A stretch of DNA of 45,709 bases. Source: Candidatus Heimdallarchaeota archaeon LC_3 (GTDB taxonomy: Archaea > Asgardarchaeota > Heimdallarchaeia > Hodarchaeales > LC-3). The notes below the pieces were generated by a model. The model worked only from the letters and a program-made list of their open reading frames with translations. It was not told the origin of the DNA and did not search any database. Below, one piece after another: positions 8,971 to 17,243 of this stretch. Within the stretch, counting starts at the first letter, position 1, and each line of letters begins with the position of its first letter. The stretch covers positions 1-45,709 of the forward strand of contig MDVS01000071.1 in NCBI GenBank assembly GCA_001940645.1, in the 5' to 3' direction. Position numbers and translations under genes: made by a program.

Positions 8971-9471
8971 TTAATTTGGTGATTTAACAACTATTTTTTT
9001 CGATGCGAGCGTAATTCCATCCTCACATTTTTTACATAATGGATTTTGGGATATGTCTAAATCAGGGTAAATTGGATTATTCATTGCGCAAGTAAGGTTT
9101 CTACAATGACTTAAACCATATAAATGTCCAATTGAATGAACTAGTTTCCAAACAAGTTCATCAATTGATTTAATTTCTGCTAAAAGTAAGATGACTGCAT
9201 TTCCATCCAGTAATAACTCACAACAATTTTGTCCTTGAAGCCAAGTTTCTTTTAATGCTAATAAGACTTTGTCATCATTTTCAACTACAGTTTTAATTGC
9301 ATCGTCAATTTTGTGTTCAGAATGGAAAACACAATTATCAGATAGACAAGTCTTAATTATATGGATCGGAAACAATTTTCTTAGATTAATGAAATGAAAA
9401 TTCTTTTCGATATAATGAACAAAGAAGGAAAGAACTTTCTTGTCTAATCCAGAAGTATAATATAAATACAT
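8971..9471 (-). CDS. Archaemetzincin-like protein lacking the catalytic glutamate
   Basis: 166 residues. Archaemetzincins are zinc metallopeptidases with HExxHxxGxxH followed by Cx4C, Met and a later CxxC. Here the zinc ligands are all present: His112, His116 and His122 in HSIGHLYGLSH, then C123-RNLT-C128, Met130 and C146-KK-C149. The general-base Glu is Ser113 (codon TCA), so the protein should still bind zinc but not cut peptides by the known mechanism. Upstream strands (LLDGNAVILLLAEI) match the family's edge strand, and the length is close to the archaeal norm. Start ATG 9471 follows TAGGTTCTT, a fair ribosome binding site. It could be a zinc-binding pseudo-protease or a decaying gene; the intact frame and both Cys pairs favour a retained protein. 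Confidence 0.85.
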   Translation of the reverse strand: MYLYYTSGLDKKVLSFFVHYIEKNFHFINLRKLFPIHIIKTCLSDNCVFHSEHKIDDAIKTVVENDDKVLLALKETWLQGQNCCELLLDGNAVILLLAEIKSIDELVWKLVHSIGHLYGLSHCRNLTCAMNNPIYPDLDISQNPLCKKCEDGITLASKKIVVKSPN

Positions 9472-9678
9472 AAGAACCTATATCATTCCAGAATTCAAAT
9501 TAACAAATTAAATTGAATATTTTTACAATAAAAAGAATTAATTAATATATTTATGAATTTTTTTGAGTAATAAAAAAGAATGGGAAAAAAATGTTCTAAA
9601 TAAGTCAGCATTTTTATTTGCCTAATACGGAAAGAAGGCTCCTTCCATAAGGTAAGAGGTGAATTTCCGAATTAATAA

Positions 9679-9702
9679 GTTAGGTTTCTGACGAAACCTA
9701 AC
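9679..9702 (+). repeat. Perfect 10-bp hairpin in the IS605 relic
   Basis: GTTAGGTTTC at 9679-9688 and GAAACCTAAC at 9693-9702 are exact inverted copies with a TGAC loop. It could be the left-end palindrome recognised by the transposase, brought near the right end by internal deletion, or a stem in a transcript from the relic. Confidence 0.6.
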
Positions 9703-9777
9703 AGGATAACACATAGTAAGTGAATTGTGTTGGTTTTAATCCTTGTTTGAATTTTAATGATGACCCTGAATTAGTAA

Positions 9778-9960
9778 AAAACAGATCTTCATCTTACTGA
9801 TTATCTTGATTTTGATCTACCTACGGAGCATAGGAATGTTAAGCCTCTGGAGACGAAAACCTCTCAGATGATTCTTGACGGATTATTTCCACAAATTACG
9901 TTTGTTTCATCAGAAGTTTTGTCATTGAAGGAGGAAATCCACTCCTTGAGGCGTGAGTAG
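9778..9960 (+). pseudogene. tnpB: tnpB C-terminal fragment
   Basis: Reading the frame that ends in TAG at 9958-9960 gives DFDLPTEHRNVKPLETKTSQ followed by some 30 more residues ending SLRRE. The PTEHR...P.ET pattern is the recognisable tail of archaeal and bacterial IS605/IS1341-type TnpB. In-frame stops (TAG TAA at 9772-9777) cut it off upstream, and the zinc-finger and RuvC regions are missing, so it is a broken gene. In intact elements the guide RNA (reRNA or omega RNA) is made from the end of tnpB through the right end, with the guide in the flank; that segment is the part kept here. Confidence 0.72.
9940..9955 (+). repeat. IS605-type right-end hairpin
   Basis: CACTCC (9940-9945), loop TTGA, GGCGTG (9950-9955) pair with one T-C mismatch. 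It is followed by AGTAGTTCA, the usual terminal string of this element group. Confidence 0.6.
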
Positions 9961-9964
9961 TTCA

Positions 9965-10624
9965 CTATCCACCAATATCTGCTGCTTCATTGGATATTAA
10001 ATCGCTAAGGTAAAATGCTATTCCACCAATATCATCAGAGAGAATAAGTGCTAACCCTTGTAAAATAACTATTATACTAAGAACTACAACCCAGGGAGAC
10101 CATCCAACAATTGCTAAAAATGGATCAATTGCACTTTCTTCAACAAAGAATATTATTAAGAACAAAATTACAAACAAGAACAAAATCAAAAGGAAAATCG
10201 TCCACATAGGGATACTTATATCACCAGGAAGATTGATTTCCCTATTTCCTGAAAAGTAAAACGCTACAAAAGTTATGATTATAATAGGCAAAAGCAAAAG
10301 GAACATTTTCCAGCCCTCTAGATTTTTTATGGGGTGACTTAATAGAACTATTGAATAAGTAAATAAAAGAACCATTGTAAACCAATGATAATTTACATTT
10401 TCGGCCACCATTAATAATAATGCCCAAACAACTGCAACTGCTGAAAATATTATAGTTAGATATTTCATAACCTTGGTATCAAAATCATCAACATCTATCT
10501 TACCACCTATTCCAGGTACTTTATCTAATACTCGTTCCAATCCAAATAATAGAGAAACTAATCCCATAACAATTAGTAAAACTCCATTAATGAAAGGTTC
10601 TCCAACAAAACTTAAATCCTGCAT
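9965..10624 (-). CDS. Multi-spanning membrane protein, unknown function
   Basis: 219 residues from ATG 10624, not recognised. About six to seven hydrophobic helices, with an N-terminal pair separated by the polar link LERVLDKVPGIGGKIDVDDF and a Trp/Pro-rich stretch (VGWSPWVVVLS) near the end. An in-frame ATG at 10687 would add 21 basic residues (MKNYKKRIQKFTFK); I prefer 10624 because those residues look like untranslated leader and GTGATT lies shortly before the ATG. The stop codon touches the right end of the IS605 relic, so the original C-terminus may have been altered by the insertion. It forms a divergent pair with plsC. Confidence 0.68.
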   Translation of the reverse strand: MQDLSFVGEPFINGVLLIVMGLVSLLFGLERVLDKVPGIGGKIDVDDFDTKVMKYLTIIFSAVAVVWALLLMVAENVNYHWFTMVLLFTYSIVLLSHPIKNLEGWKMFLLLLPIIIITFVAFYFSGNREINLPGDISIPMWTIFLLILFLFVILFLIIFFVEESAIDPFLAIVGWSPWVVVLSIIVILQGLALILSDDIGGIAFYLSDLISNEAADIGG

Positions 10625-10687
10625 AATAATCACAACTAAATTTAACTTAAAGGTGAATTTCTGTATACGCTTTTTGTAATTTTTCAT

Positions 10688-10972
10688 TTAAATAATATTT
10701 GGTTAATATTACTATTTACCCTGAAAAGCCAGTATAGATAAGAATAATATCAATTTTACTTGCAAGAGTATAAAAGGAATGAATATTATTTCTAAATACT
10801 ATTACAAAATTATTTTGGTTTATTTCGGAGAAAATTCAACCAATTTTTATAATATATTTTCTAAGATAGCAGAGATTTTGCTTGACCGAAATTTTATTAA
10901 AAAAATAATATTTGCCTTCTTTAATAATAAAATCATTTGTTTTTTTATCGTAATTTTAAGAGACGCAATTTA
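10688..10972. other. Divergent promoter region, AT-rich
   Basis: 285 bp between the minus-strand membrane protein and plsC. Contains TTTAAATAATATTT near 10686-10699 as a possible TATA element. A 64-codon open frame here is very rich in Ile, Phe, Asn and Lys and is probably chance. Confidence 0.4.
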
Positions 10973-11791
10973 ATGACTGGCAATTTAAAGAAAGTTTCTC
11001 TAAAAGAATTAAGAAAATATCCTTTTCCTATTTCGTCTGCAAATTTACCTTTGAAAAAATGGAATTTTTGGAGAAGATTTGTATACAGATTTGCTGAAAA
11101 AGCTGTTCCAAAATCAATGGAAAAACTATATAAAATAGATATCAGTGGGTTAGAACATCTTAAAAACCACAAAGAAGGAAATCCAGTAATTTTTTGTGGA
11201 AATCATAAATCTCATCTTGATGCATTGATTTTGGCTACAGCAGCAGTTAAAGTAAGAGCATACCTAGCATTTATGGTTTCTGGAAAAGCAATGTATAGTA
11301 GTCCTGTATTTAGACTTTTAAAATATCTTGGAGGATTTCCAGTATTTAAAGAAAATCCTGAACCTGCATTGAAATACTCTGAATTGAGTCTAAGAGCAGG
11401 ACACGCAGTAGCTATCTTTCCTGAAGGGAAAAGAACTGATAAAAAAGGATCCTATAAAGGGAAAACCGGAGTAGCTAGAGTAATAGAACGTTTAAACTTT
11501 GAGGTCCCAGTTATACCTTTCTATATTCATGGATCAGCAGAAGCACTGGCAATAGGAGGTAAAGTACCTCTTTTTGGTAGGTATTTAACAATTCGCTTTG
11601 GTAAAGCGATGTATTTCAAAGTATATGCACATATTAGTGACAATTACGAACGAATAAGAAGTATAACTGACGATATTCTCAAAAATATTAATCAATTGCT
11701 AAAAATTTCTGAAACAGATTATCTTGAGAAAATAGAACAAACAGCTTCTCCAGCTACCAATTATGGATCTACTATAGAACAACAAATATAA
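10973..11791 (+). CDS. plsC: 1-acyl-sn-glycerol-3-phosphate acyltransferase family protein
   Basis: 272-residue membrane-associated acyltransferase. Signature motifs are all visible: block I NHKSHLD with His78 and Asp83 (Hx4D), block III-type FPEGKRT near 149-155, and block IV VIPFYIHG near residue 184. The conserved GGFPVFKENPEPA near 120-132 is block II. Such enzymes move a fatty acyl group to lysophosphatidate in ester-lipid synthesis; in archaea, whose lipids are isoprenoid ethers, the acceptor is uncertain and might be another hydroxyl compound. The ATG at 10973 begins where family homology begins. The C-terminal 40 residues are polar. It converges on the zinc-ribbon gene with a 10-nt gap. 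Confidence 0.9.
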   Translation: MTGNLKKVSLKELRKYPFPISSANLPLKKWNFWRRFVYRFAEKAVPKSMEKLYKIDISGLEHLKNHKEGNPVIFCGNHKSHLDALILATAAVKVRAYLAFMVSGKAMYSSPVFRLLKYLGGFPVFKENPEPALKYSELSLRAGHAVAIFPEGKRTDKKGSYKGKTGVARVIERLNFEVPVIPFYIHGSAEALAIGGKVPLFGRYLTIRFGKAMYFKVYAHISDNYERIRSITDDILKNINQLLKISETDYLEKIEQTASPATNYGSTIEQQI

Positions 11792-11801
11792 TCAAAATAA
11801 T

Positions 11802-12212
11802 TTATGAATTTTTAACTGTTTCTTTAGCTAAAGTAATTAAATTATCTAAAGATCTTTCATATTCATTTTTTCTATCAATGTTAGGTAATGATAAATCTCT
11901 TAACCAGTTTTCAATAACAAATTCAGAATCAATCTCATAAGCTCTTTCTAATGCTTTTTTCATATCATCCATTTGGTTATTAAGAGCTAAGGCTCTTGCT
12001 AAGTCTAAAAAAACAAGTGCAGTATTTTTCATAAAAATAGAAGCTAATTCAAGTTTTTCAATAGCTTCAGATAGTCTACCCCCTTGTAAAAATAATCTAC
12101 CTTCTGAATGATTAACAGAAAATGCTCTCGAGCATTTATCACATCGAGCTAGACCAATGTAGTTTTCATCAGGTTGTTTATGATCACAATGAGGGCAAAG
12201 CAATAGTATCAA
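11802..12212 (-). CDS. Zinc-ribbon / TPR small protein
   Basis: 136 residues in two parts. Residues 6-27 form a zinc ribbon (CPHC at 6-9, CDKC at 24-27). Residues about 40-115 form two to three helix pairs with TPR-like spacing (GGRLSEAIEKLELASIF, ALVFLDLARALALNNQ, MDDMKKALERAYEID). Likely an adaptor or scaffold, soluble. The frame begins with TTG 12212 right before the first Cys pair, and no later start would keep the ribbon intact. Its stop lies 10 nt from the plsC stop. No partner can be named. Confidence 0.75.
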   Translation of the reverse strand: MILLLCPHCDHKQPDENYIGLARCDKCSRAFSVNHSEGRLFLQGGRLSEAIEKLELASIFMKNTALVFLDLARALALNNQMDDMKKALERAYEIDSEFVIENWLRDLSLPNIDRKNEYERSLDNLITLAKETVKNS

Positions 12213-12612
12213 CGGAATGTAATTAATATTAATTAATAAAATTGAAAAAATCTTTTCTTTTGAAATTATTTTTGAATAATACTTATTCTAATAAGTTTAT
12301 TTTAAAACATATAATAAATGTTTGTAAATAATGAGTTAATAGATTAAAAAATTCGATTTAAGGAAAATTTTCCTTTTAATTTTTTGATTAGAGATATCTT
12401 AATATTTCTTTTATTTTTTCAGTTCGTTTTTGATCCCATATTCTTTTTAATTGTTAAAATAGTTCTTCAATCAAAATCTCGATCTGACTAAATTACCTTA
12501 TTTCGATCGACGAAATAATGACTAGAAAATGTTTCAACATTATAATTATTATCATAAATTTGTCTTTAATTTATGCTCTATGTTTAAAAAAGTAATAAAT
12601 TAGGTGAAAATA
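12213..12612. other. Gene-free stretch with one hairpin
   Basis: 400 bp between divergent genes. The only structure seen is an 8-bp perfect stem, TTATTTCG at 12498-12505 with CGAAATAA at 12511-12518, enclosing TCGATCGA. It lies about 95-115 bp before the aldehyde dehydrogenase start, a place suited to an operator or to the end of an upstream transcript. The rest is AT-rich without genes. Confidence 0.45.
12602..12607 (+). promoter_or_regulatory. Shine-Dalgarno site that sets the dehydrogenase start
   Basis: AGGTGA lies 5 nt before ATG 12613. The GTG within it is in frame and could be read as a start, but it is better explained as pairing with the 16S rRNA 3' end (complement of UCACCU). Confidence 0.6.
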
Positions 12613-14040
12613 ATGAAACATTATCCTATTTTGCTAGCTGGTAAAGAAAGAGAAACAAAAAATAAAATTGAGGTTATTAATCCTTATAATCAGGAAGTTT
12701 ATGCTACAGTAGCTTATGCTGATGAATCCCATCTTTTAAAAGCAATAGATAGCGCTTATACAATATTTCCTGTGACTAGAAAAATCCCAAGCTACAAAAA
12801 AAGTGATATTTGCTTATCAGTTGCTAAACAAATCAGTGAAAGGGTAGATGAAATTGCAGAAATAATAGCTTCTGAAAGTGGAAAACCAATGATTTACGCT
12901 AAAAGTGAAGTCCTGAGATGTATAGACACTTTTACAATTGCTGCTGAAGAATCGAAAAGAATCTGTGGTGAATTTTCCTCATTAGATGCCGTTTCAAGAG
13001 GGGTGGATCGATTATCAATTACACAACATTACCCAGTAGGAGTAGTTGCTGGAATAAGTCCTTTTAATTTTCCCTTAAATCTGGTAGCACATAAAATTGC
13101 TCCAGCTCTTGCAGTAGGATCCCCAATAATATTGAAACCAGCATCATCTACGCCAGTATCGGCTTTAACATTAGGAAAAATTATAACTAACACAGAATGG
13201 CCAAAAGAAGGAATTAGTATTATTCCTTGCAGTGGAAAAAATGCACGTCCATTGGTTGAAGATCCAAGAGTAAAAATACTTTCTTTTACAGGTTCAGCCT
13301 TAGTAGGGTGGAACCTCAAAGCACAATGTGGAAAGAAGAAAATAATTCTAGAATTAGGAGGGACATCAGGGGTTATTGTTCATTCAGATGCTAACGTAAA
13401 AATTGCTGCTCAAAAGAATGTAGTAGGAGCATTTGCCTATTCAGGACAAGTTTGTATTTCCGTCCAAAGAATTTTTGTTCACAACCCAGTTTTTGAAGAA
13501 TTTGTTAAGTATTTCAAAGAGGAAACAGAAAAATTAATTACGGGAGATCCTTTGAATCCAGAAACCACATTTTCTGCCATGATTGATAAAGAAAACGCTA
13601 TTAGGGTGGAACAATGGGTAAATGAAGCAGTTAATGCAGGTGCTAAAGTAATAATAGGAGGAAAACGTGAAGGGGCAACATACCCACCAACAGCTTTAAC
13701 AAATGTTCCTACAAAAGAAAAAGTTGTCTGTCAAGAAGTATTTGGACCAATAGTGATAATTGAATCCTATGAAAACTATTCAAAAGCAATTGAAAAAGTA
13801 AATGATTCTGATTTTGGTTTGCAAGCAGGAGTTTTTACTCAAGATATTTCCCGAATCCTTGAAGCATATGACAAAATTGATGCAGGTGGAATTATGATAA
13901 ATGAAACATCCCAATTTCGGGTTGATCAAATGCCTTATGGAGGAAATAAAGATTCAGGTTTTGGAAGAGAAGGAATACGTTACTCAATGGAAGAATATTG
14001 TCATATAAAGCATTTAATGCTAAATGAATCTGGAAAATGA
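12613..14040 (+). CDS. NAD(P)-dependent aldehyde dehydrogenase
   Basis: 475-residue cytosolic enzyme oxidising an aldehyde to its acid. Conserved residues, numbered from ATG 12613: Asn152 in SPFNFP, Lys175 in LKPASSTP, the cofactor stretch FTGSALVG near 225-232, Glu247 in ILELGG and the catalytic Cys281 in SGQVCISVQR; the C-terminal FGREGIRYSMEEY is also typical. The GQVCISVQRI form of the Cys motif resembles lactaldehyde/phosphonoacetaldehyde and non-phosphorylating glyceraldehyde-3-phosphate dehydrogenase groups more than betaine or methylmalonate-semialdehyde types. The true substrate cannot be fixed from sequence. Single gene, with a hairpin 95 bp upstream and a 230-bp gap downstream. Confidence 0.92.
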   Translation: MKHYPILLAGKERETKNKIEVINPYNQEVYATVAYADESHLLKAIDSAYTIFPVTRKIPSYKKSDICLSVAKQISERVDEIAEIIASESGKPMIYAKSEVLRCIDTFTIAAEESKRICGEFSSLDAVSRGVDRLSITQHYPVGVVAGISPFNFPLNLVAHKIAPALAVGSPIILKPASSTPVSALTLGKIITNTEWPKEGISIIPCSGKNARPLVEDPRVKILSFTGSALVGWNLKAQCGKKKIILELGGTSGVIVHSDANVKIAAQKNVVGAFAYSGQVCISVQRIFVHNPVFEEFVKYFKEETEKLITGDPLNPETTFSAMIDKENAIRVEQWVNEAVNAGAKVIIGGKREGATYPPTALTNVPTKEKVVCQEVFGPIVIIESYENYSKAIEKVNDSDFGLQAGVFTQDISRILEAYDKIDAGGIMINETSQFRVDQMPYGGNKDSGFGREGIRYSMEEYCHIKHLMLNESGK

Positions 14041-14270
14041 TTTGATTATCATTAATTCAAGATTTTTTTTTAATTTTTTTGACCAATTATATTACACTTT
14101 GAAATAAAAAGTGTTGTGTAAAGAGTCTTTGTATATGTTTTCTAGGAACGACATGAATCTTAAAATATATCAATTTCAATTATCAATTACCTAATATTAT
14201 TATCAATATTTTGAAATCTTCAATAAATAACATAAAATTCTTAATCTTTACTCATCCTTGAGGGCGAAGA

Positions 14271-15179
14271 ATGTCGACATCCATAGATAAAATTAATAAA
14301 ATTCTTAAACGAAGCTCTCCCCAATTAGAATCGGATGACGTTTTAGAAAATATTGATGAAAAAGAAATAATTGAAATTTTTACCTCTTTAGAAAAATTAT
14401 TAAAAAACGCATTTACATCTAATCAAAAAGAAGCAGCTTTCACGGTAGCTTCTATTCACCATAACCTATTTGAAGGTGCTGTTTATAAAAATAATGAAAA
14501 AGCAAGATTAAGTCTACTATTTTTGAAATCGAAATTCAAAAAACTAGCAAATTTTTCTGAAAATGGATTAGGTCACTTTCTATATAATTACACCAAGATG
14601 TGGTTCAGATTTTTTATATCTCTTGAGGGTAAAGCTCGATTATATATATCATGGATAGATTTAGCCGAAAGAAATTCAAAAAGAGTTAAATATGACGAAA
14701 TTATAAGTGATATTGATAAATTTCTTCCAGATATCGATCCAAATTCAATGTTTGATGATATTTACAATGAAGAGATAAAGAGTAAACTACAAACTATTTT
14801 ATATAAAAAAAATACTGCAGAAACAGGAACAGAACTTCAAAAATGGATTTATTCTCTTATGTATGAACACATAATAGAAAAGGATAAAAGTGCTTTCAAA
14901 AAATTAATTTTAATTTTGTTCCAATTTCCTAATGACAACTTATTAGCATTTGATGAAATATTGCATGAATACGCAAAAGCTTGGTACCGTCACAGTCTAA
15001 AAATCAAAAAATGGTTCATTTTTTTTAGCAATAAAATGAGTCAGGAACCTCATTTAGTCGATCGAATGTGGAGAGGAATGTTTTGGAGCCGTTTGGAGGG
15101 AAAAGCTTTGAAAGAGATAGTAAACGATTGGAGAGAAGCTAATAAAAAAGAAATGGTAAATCAGGAAATAGTAGCTTAA
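14271..15179 (+). CDS. Helical protein of unknown function, 302 residues
   Basis: Not recognised. The product is soluble, almost entirely helical and rich in Lys, Glu and aromatic residues. Two regions look alike: residues near 98-125 (LYNYTKMWFRFFISLEGKAR) and near 232-255 (LHEYAKAWYRHSLKIKKW), both with the pattern Y-x-K-x-W-[FY]-R, so an internal duplication is possible. The C-terminus has a conserved-looking DRMWRGMFWSRLEGKALKE segment. ATG 14271 follows GAGGGCGAAGA, a good ribosome binding site. It precedes nadE on the same strand with an 88-nt gap and might be cotranscribed. Confidence 0.72.
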   Translation: MSTSIDKINKILKRSSPQLESDDVLENIDEKEIIEIFTSLEKLLKNAFTSNQKEAAFTVASIHHNLFEGAVYKNNEKARLSLLFLKSKFKKLANFSENGLGHFLYNYTKMWFRFFISLEGKARLYISWIDLAERNSKRVKYDEIISDIDKFLPDIDPNSMFDDIYNEEIKSKLQTILYKKNTAETGTELQKWIYSLMYEHIIEKDKSAFKKLILILFQFPNDNLLAFDEILHEYAKAWYRHSLKIKKWFIFFSNKMSQEPHLVDRMWRGMFWSRLEGKALKEIVNDWREANKKEMVNQEIVA

Positions 15180-15267
15180 GTTTTTGTCGGATGAATGATA
15201 AAACTTTTAAGATTTTCAATATGGTTTACAAATTGGAAAAAAAATTGTATTTTCTGGAGATTAAAAT

Positions 15268-17220
15268 TTGAATTATGGTTTTATCCGAGTAAGTATAGCT
15301 GTTCCTAAACTTTTTCTTACTAATGTTGATAAAAACTATCTTGAACACAAAAAAATAGTTGAAAAATTGTCAAAAACCCACACTCAAGTTATTTCATTTC
15401 CTGAATTATCGTTAACTGGATATTCTTGTGGTGATTTGTTTCACCAAGCTAAATTGCAAAATAAAGCTAAAAATTCATTTATAAAATTTCAAGAGGTTTC
15501 TGAAAAGTTTCCAAATATCTTTATTGTTCTTGGTACACCTTTTGCATACAATGGAGCTTTATTTAACTGCGCTGCGGTTTATAATAACGGAAAATTAGTA
15601 GCTTTAATTCCTAAGTCACATTTACCAAACTATAACGAATTCAAAGAAAGGATTTATTTCCAATCAGCTCCCGAAATAACAAAAAAGATCTCTATTTCCG
15701 GTATAGAGCATAAAGTTATTTTTGGGAAGCATGTGGTATTTACTTCTGAACAAGATGAAAAATTTTCCATAGGTATCGAAATATGTGAAGATCTCTGGGG
15801 TGTAGAACCTCCCAGCGGTAAACTAGCACTAAATGGCGCGAATATTATCTTAAACTTATCAGCTAGTAATGAGCTTGTAGTTAAAACAGATTATAGAATA
15901 AGACTAGTAAGACAACAATCTGAAAGATCAATTTGTGTTTACTCATATGTATCATCTGGATTGGGAGAATCGACAATGGATATGGTTTTTGGGGGATCTG
16001 GTATGATTTATGAATATGGGAATAATCTCGGAGAAATGAAACCATTTTCTCTTGATAATCAAACATTAACTGTCGATTGTGATGTTGATCGTATTAACCA
16101 AGAACGAATTAGAAATACTATTTGGGGAGAAAATACTATTTTGAATAATATTCAACACGAAAAATATTTTTTTAAGACAAAAAACATAGATTTTAACTCC
16201 AATACACTTAAAAGAAACATCGATCCTTTACCGTTCCTACCACATATTAAAAACTCTGATCAATTAAATGAGCGTTGTAATGAAATTATGTCTATCCAAG
16301 CTAATGGATTAGCAATGAGATTTCAGCGTTCTAAGGTGAAAAATCTTATAATTGGATTATCAGGGGGGTTAGATTCTACTTATGCTCTGTTGGTATGCTT
16401 GGAGATGTGTAAAATATTATCAATCACGACAAATTGTATACAAGCGTTAACATTACCCGGTCATGGCACATCTGAATTAACTAAATCTAATACTGAAAAT
16501 CTTTGTAAAGCTTTGAAAGTAGACTTAGAAGAAATATCTATTGTTGAAATAACTAACATGCATCTCAACCAACTAGGTCATTCAGGAGATCATGATATTA
16601 CATTTGAAAACGCTCAAGCACGTGAAAGAACTCAAATATTGTTTGATAAAGCTAATCTAATTAATGGATTAGTAATAGGAACAAGCGACTTGTCAGAATT
16701 AGCATTGGGATGGACTACTTATAATGGAGATCATATGAGTAGCTATGGGGTAAATGCAACAATCCCAAAAACACTAATAAGATTCTTAATTCAATGGTAC
16801 AAAGAAAATAAATTGGCTTCTAAGAAAGCAAAGGGAATTTTACAGAAAATTATTGATACACCAATTTCTCCAGAATTAATTCCCCCAGATACGGAATCTG
16901 GAGAAATAAAACAAGAAACAGAATCATTGATTGGTCCTTTCGAACTTCACGATTTTTTTCTATTTCATTTCATAAGAAGAAAAGCAAGACCAGGAAAGAT
17001 ATTATTTTTAGCAGGTAGAGCTTTTTCAAAAAAGTATGAGAAGGAAGAAATAGAAAAATGGTTAAGAGTATTTATCGAAAGATTTTTCGCAAACCAATTT
17101 AAAAGATCCGCTTTACCAGATGGTCCAAAAGTGGGTAGTGTTTCATTATCTCCAAGAGGAGAATGGAGAATTCCAAGTGATATTGATGATCCATCATTAT
17201 GGTTAGATGATATAAACTAA
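15268..17220 (+). CDS. nadE: Glutamine-dependent NAD+ synthetase
   Basis: Final step of NAD biosynthesis: amidates deamido-NAD with ATP, taking ammonia from glutamine. The 650-residue product has both halves. The N-terminal nitrilase-type glutaminase carries the triad Glu46 (FPELSLTGYSC), Lys116 (IPKSHLPNY) and Cys173 (IEICEDLWG). The C-terminal synthetase carries the PP-loop SGGLDS at 365-370 and the GTSDLSELALGWTTYNGDH substrate region. Length matches the large bacterial and eukaryotic-type enzyme; many archaea instead have a short ammonia-only NadE. The start is TTG 15268, preceded by GGAGA at 15257-15261, and the first residues MNYGFIRV match the family N-terminus, so the TTG is convincing. 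Confidence 0.96.
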   Translation: MNYGFIRVSIAVPKLFLTNVDKNYLEHKKIVEKLSKTHTQVISFPELSLTGYSCGDLFHQAKLQNKAKNSFIKFQEVSEKFPNIFIVLGTPFAYNGALFNCAAVYNNGKLVALIPKSHLPNYNEFKERIYFQSAPEITKKISISGIEHKVIFGKHVVFTSEQDEKFSIGIEICEDLWGVEPPSGKLALNGANIILNLSASNELVVKTDYRIRLVRQQSERSICVYSYVSSGLGESTMDMVFGGSGMIYEYGNNLGEMKPFSLDNQTLTVDCDVDRINQERIRNTIWGENTILNNIQHEKYFFKTKNIDFNSNTLKRNIDPLPFLPHIKNSDQLNERCNEIMSIQANGLAMRFQRSKVKNLIIGLSGGLDSTYALLVCLEMCKILSITTNCIQALTLPGHGTSELTKSNTENLCKALKVDLEEISIVEITNMHLNQLGHSGDHDITFENAQARERTQILFDKANLINGLVIGTSDLSELALGWTTYNGDHMSSYGVNATIPKTLIRFLIQWYKENKLASKKAKGILQKIIDTPISPELIPPDTESGEIKQETESLIGPFELHDFFLFHFIRRKARPGKILFLAGRAFSKKYEKEEIEKWLRVFIERFFANQFKRSALPDGPKVGSVSLSPRGEWRIPSDIDDPSLWLDDIN

Positions 17221-17243
17221 TTCTAAATAATTGCACCATTAGA

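Larger units (their letters stand above)
9628..9964 (+). mobile_element. Decayed IS200/IS605-family element (tnpB relic with right end)
   Basis: A remnant defined by three things. A structured left part: CGGAA (9628-9632) pairs with TTCCG (9665-9669), followed by a perfect 10-bp hairpin at 9679-9702. The C-terminal codons of tnpB at 9778-9960. A right end with a subterminal hairpin at 9940-9955 and the terminal GTAGTTCA at 9957-9964, very like the right ends of IS605-group elements, where the tnpB stop lies inside the hairpin region. No tnpA and no RuvC core of TnpB remain, so it cannot move by itself. The exact left end is uncertain. It abuts the stop codon of the neighbouring minus-strand gene. 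Confidence 0.68.

Noticed and set aside
9721..9800. Short coding-like frame CVGFNPCLNFNDDPELVKN in front of the tnpB tail
   Set aside because: It is in another frame, ends quickly and does not match the TnpB zinc finger or RuvC motifs; a frameshifted TnpB part is possible but not supported.
10779..10973. 64-codon open frame upstream of plsC
   Set aside because: Composition is almost only Ile, Phe, Lys, Asn and Tyr, as expected of translated AT-rich spacer, and it ends at the plsC start in another frame. No ribosome site.
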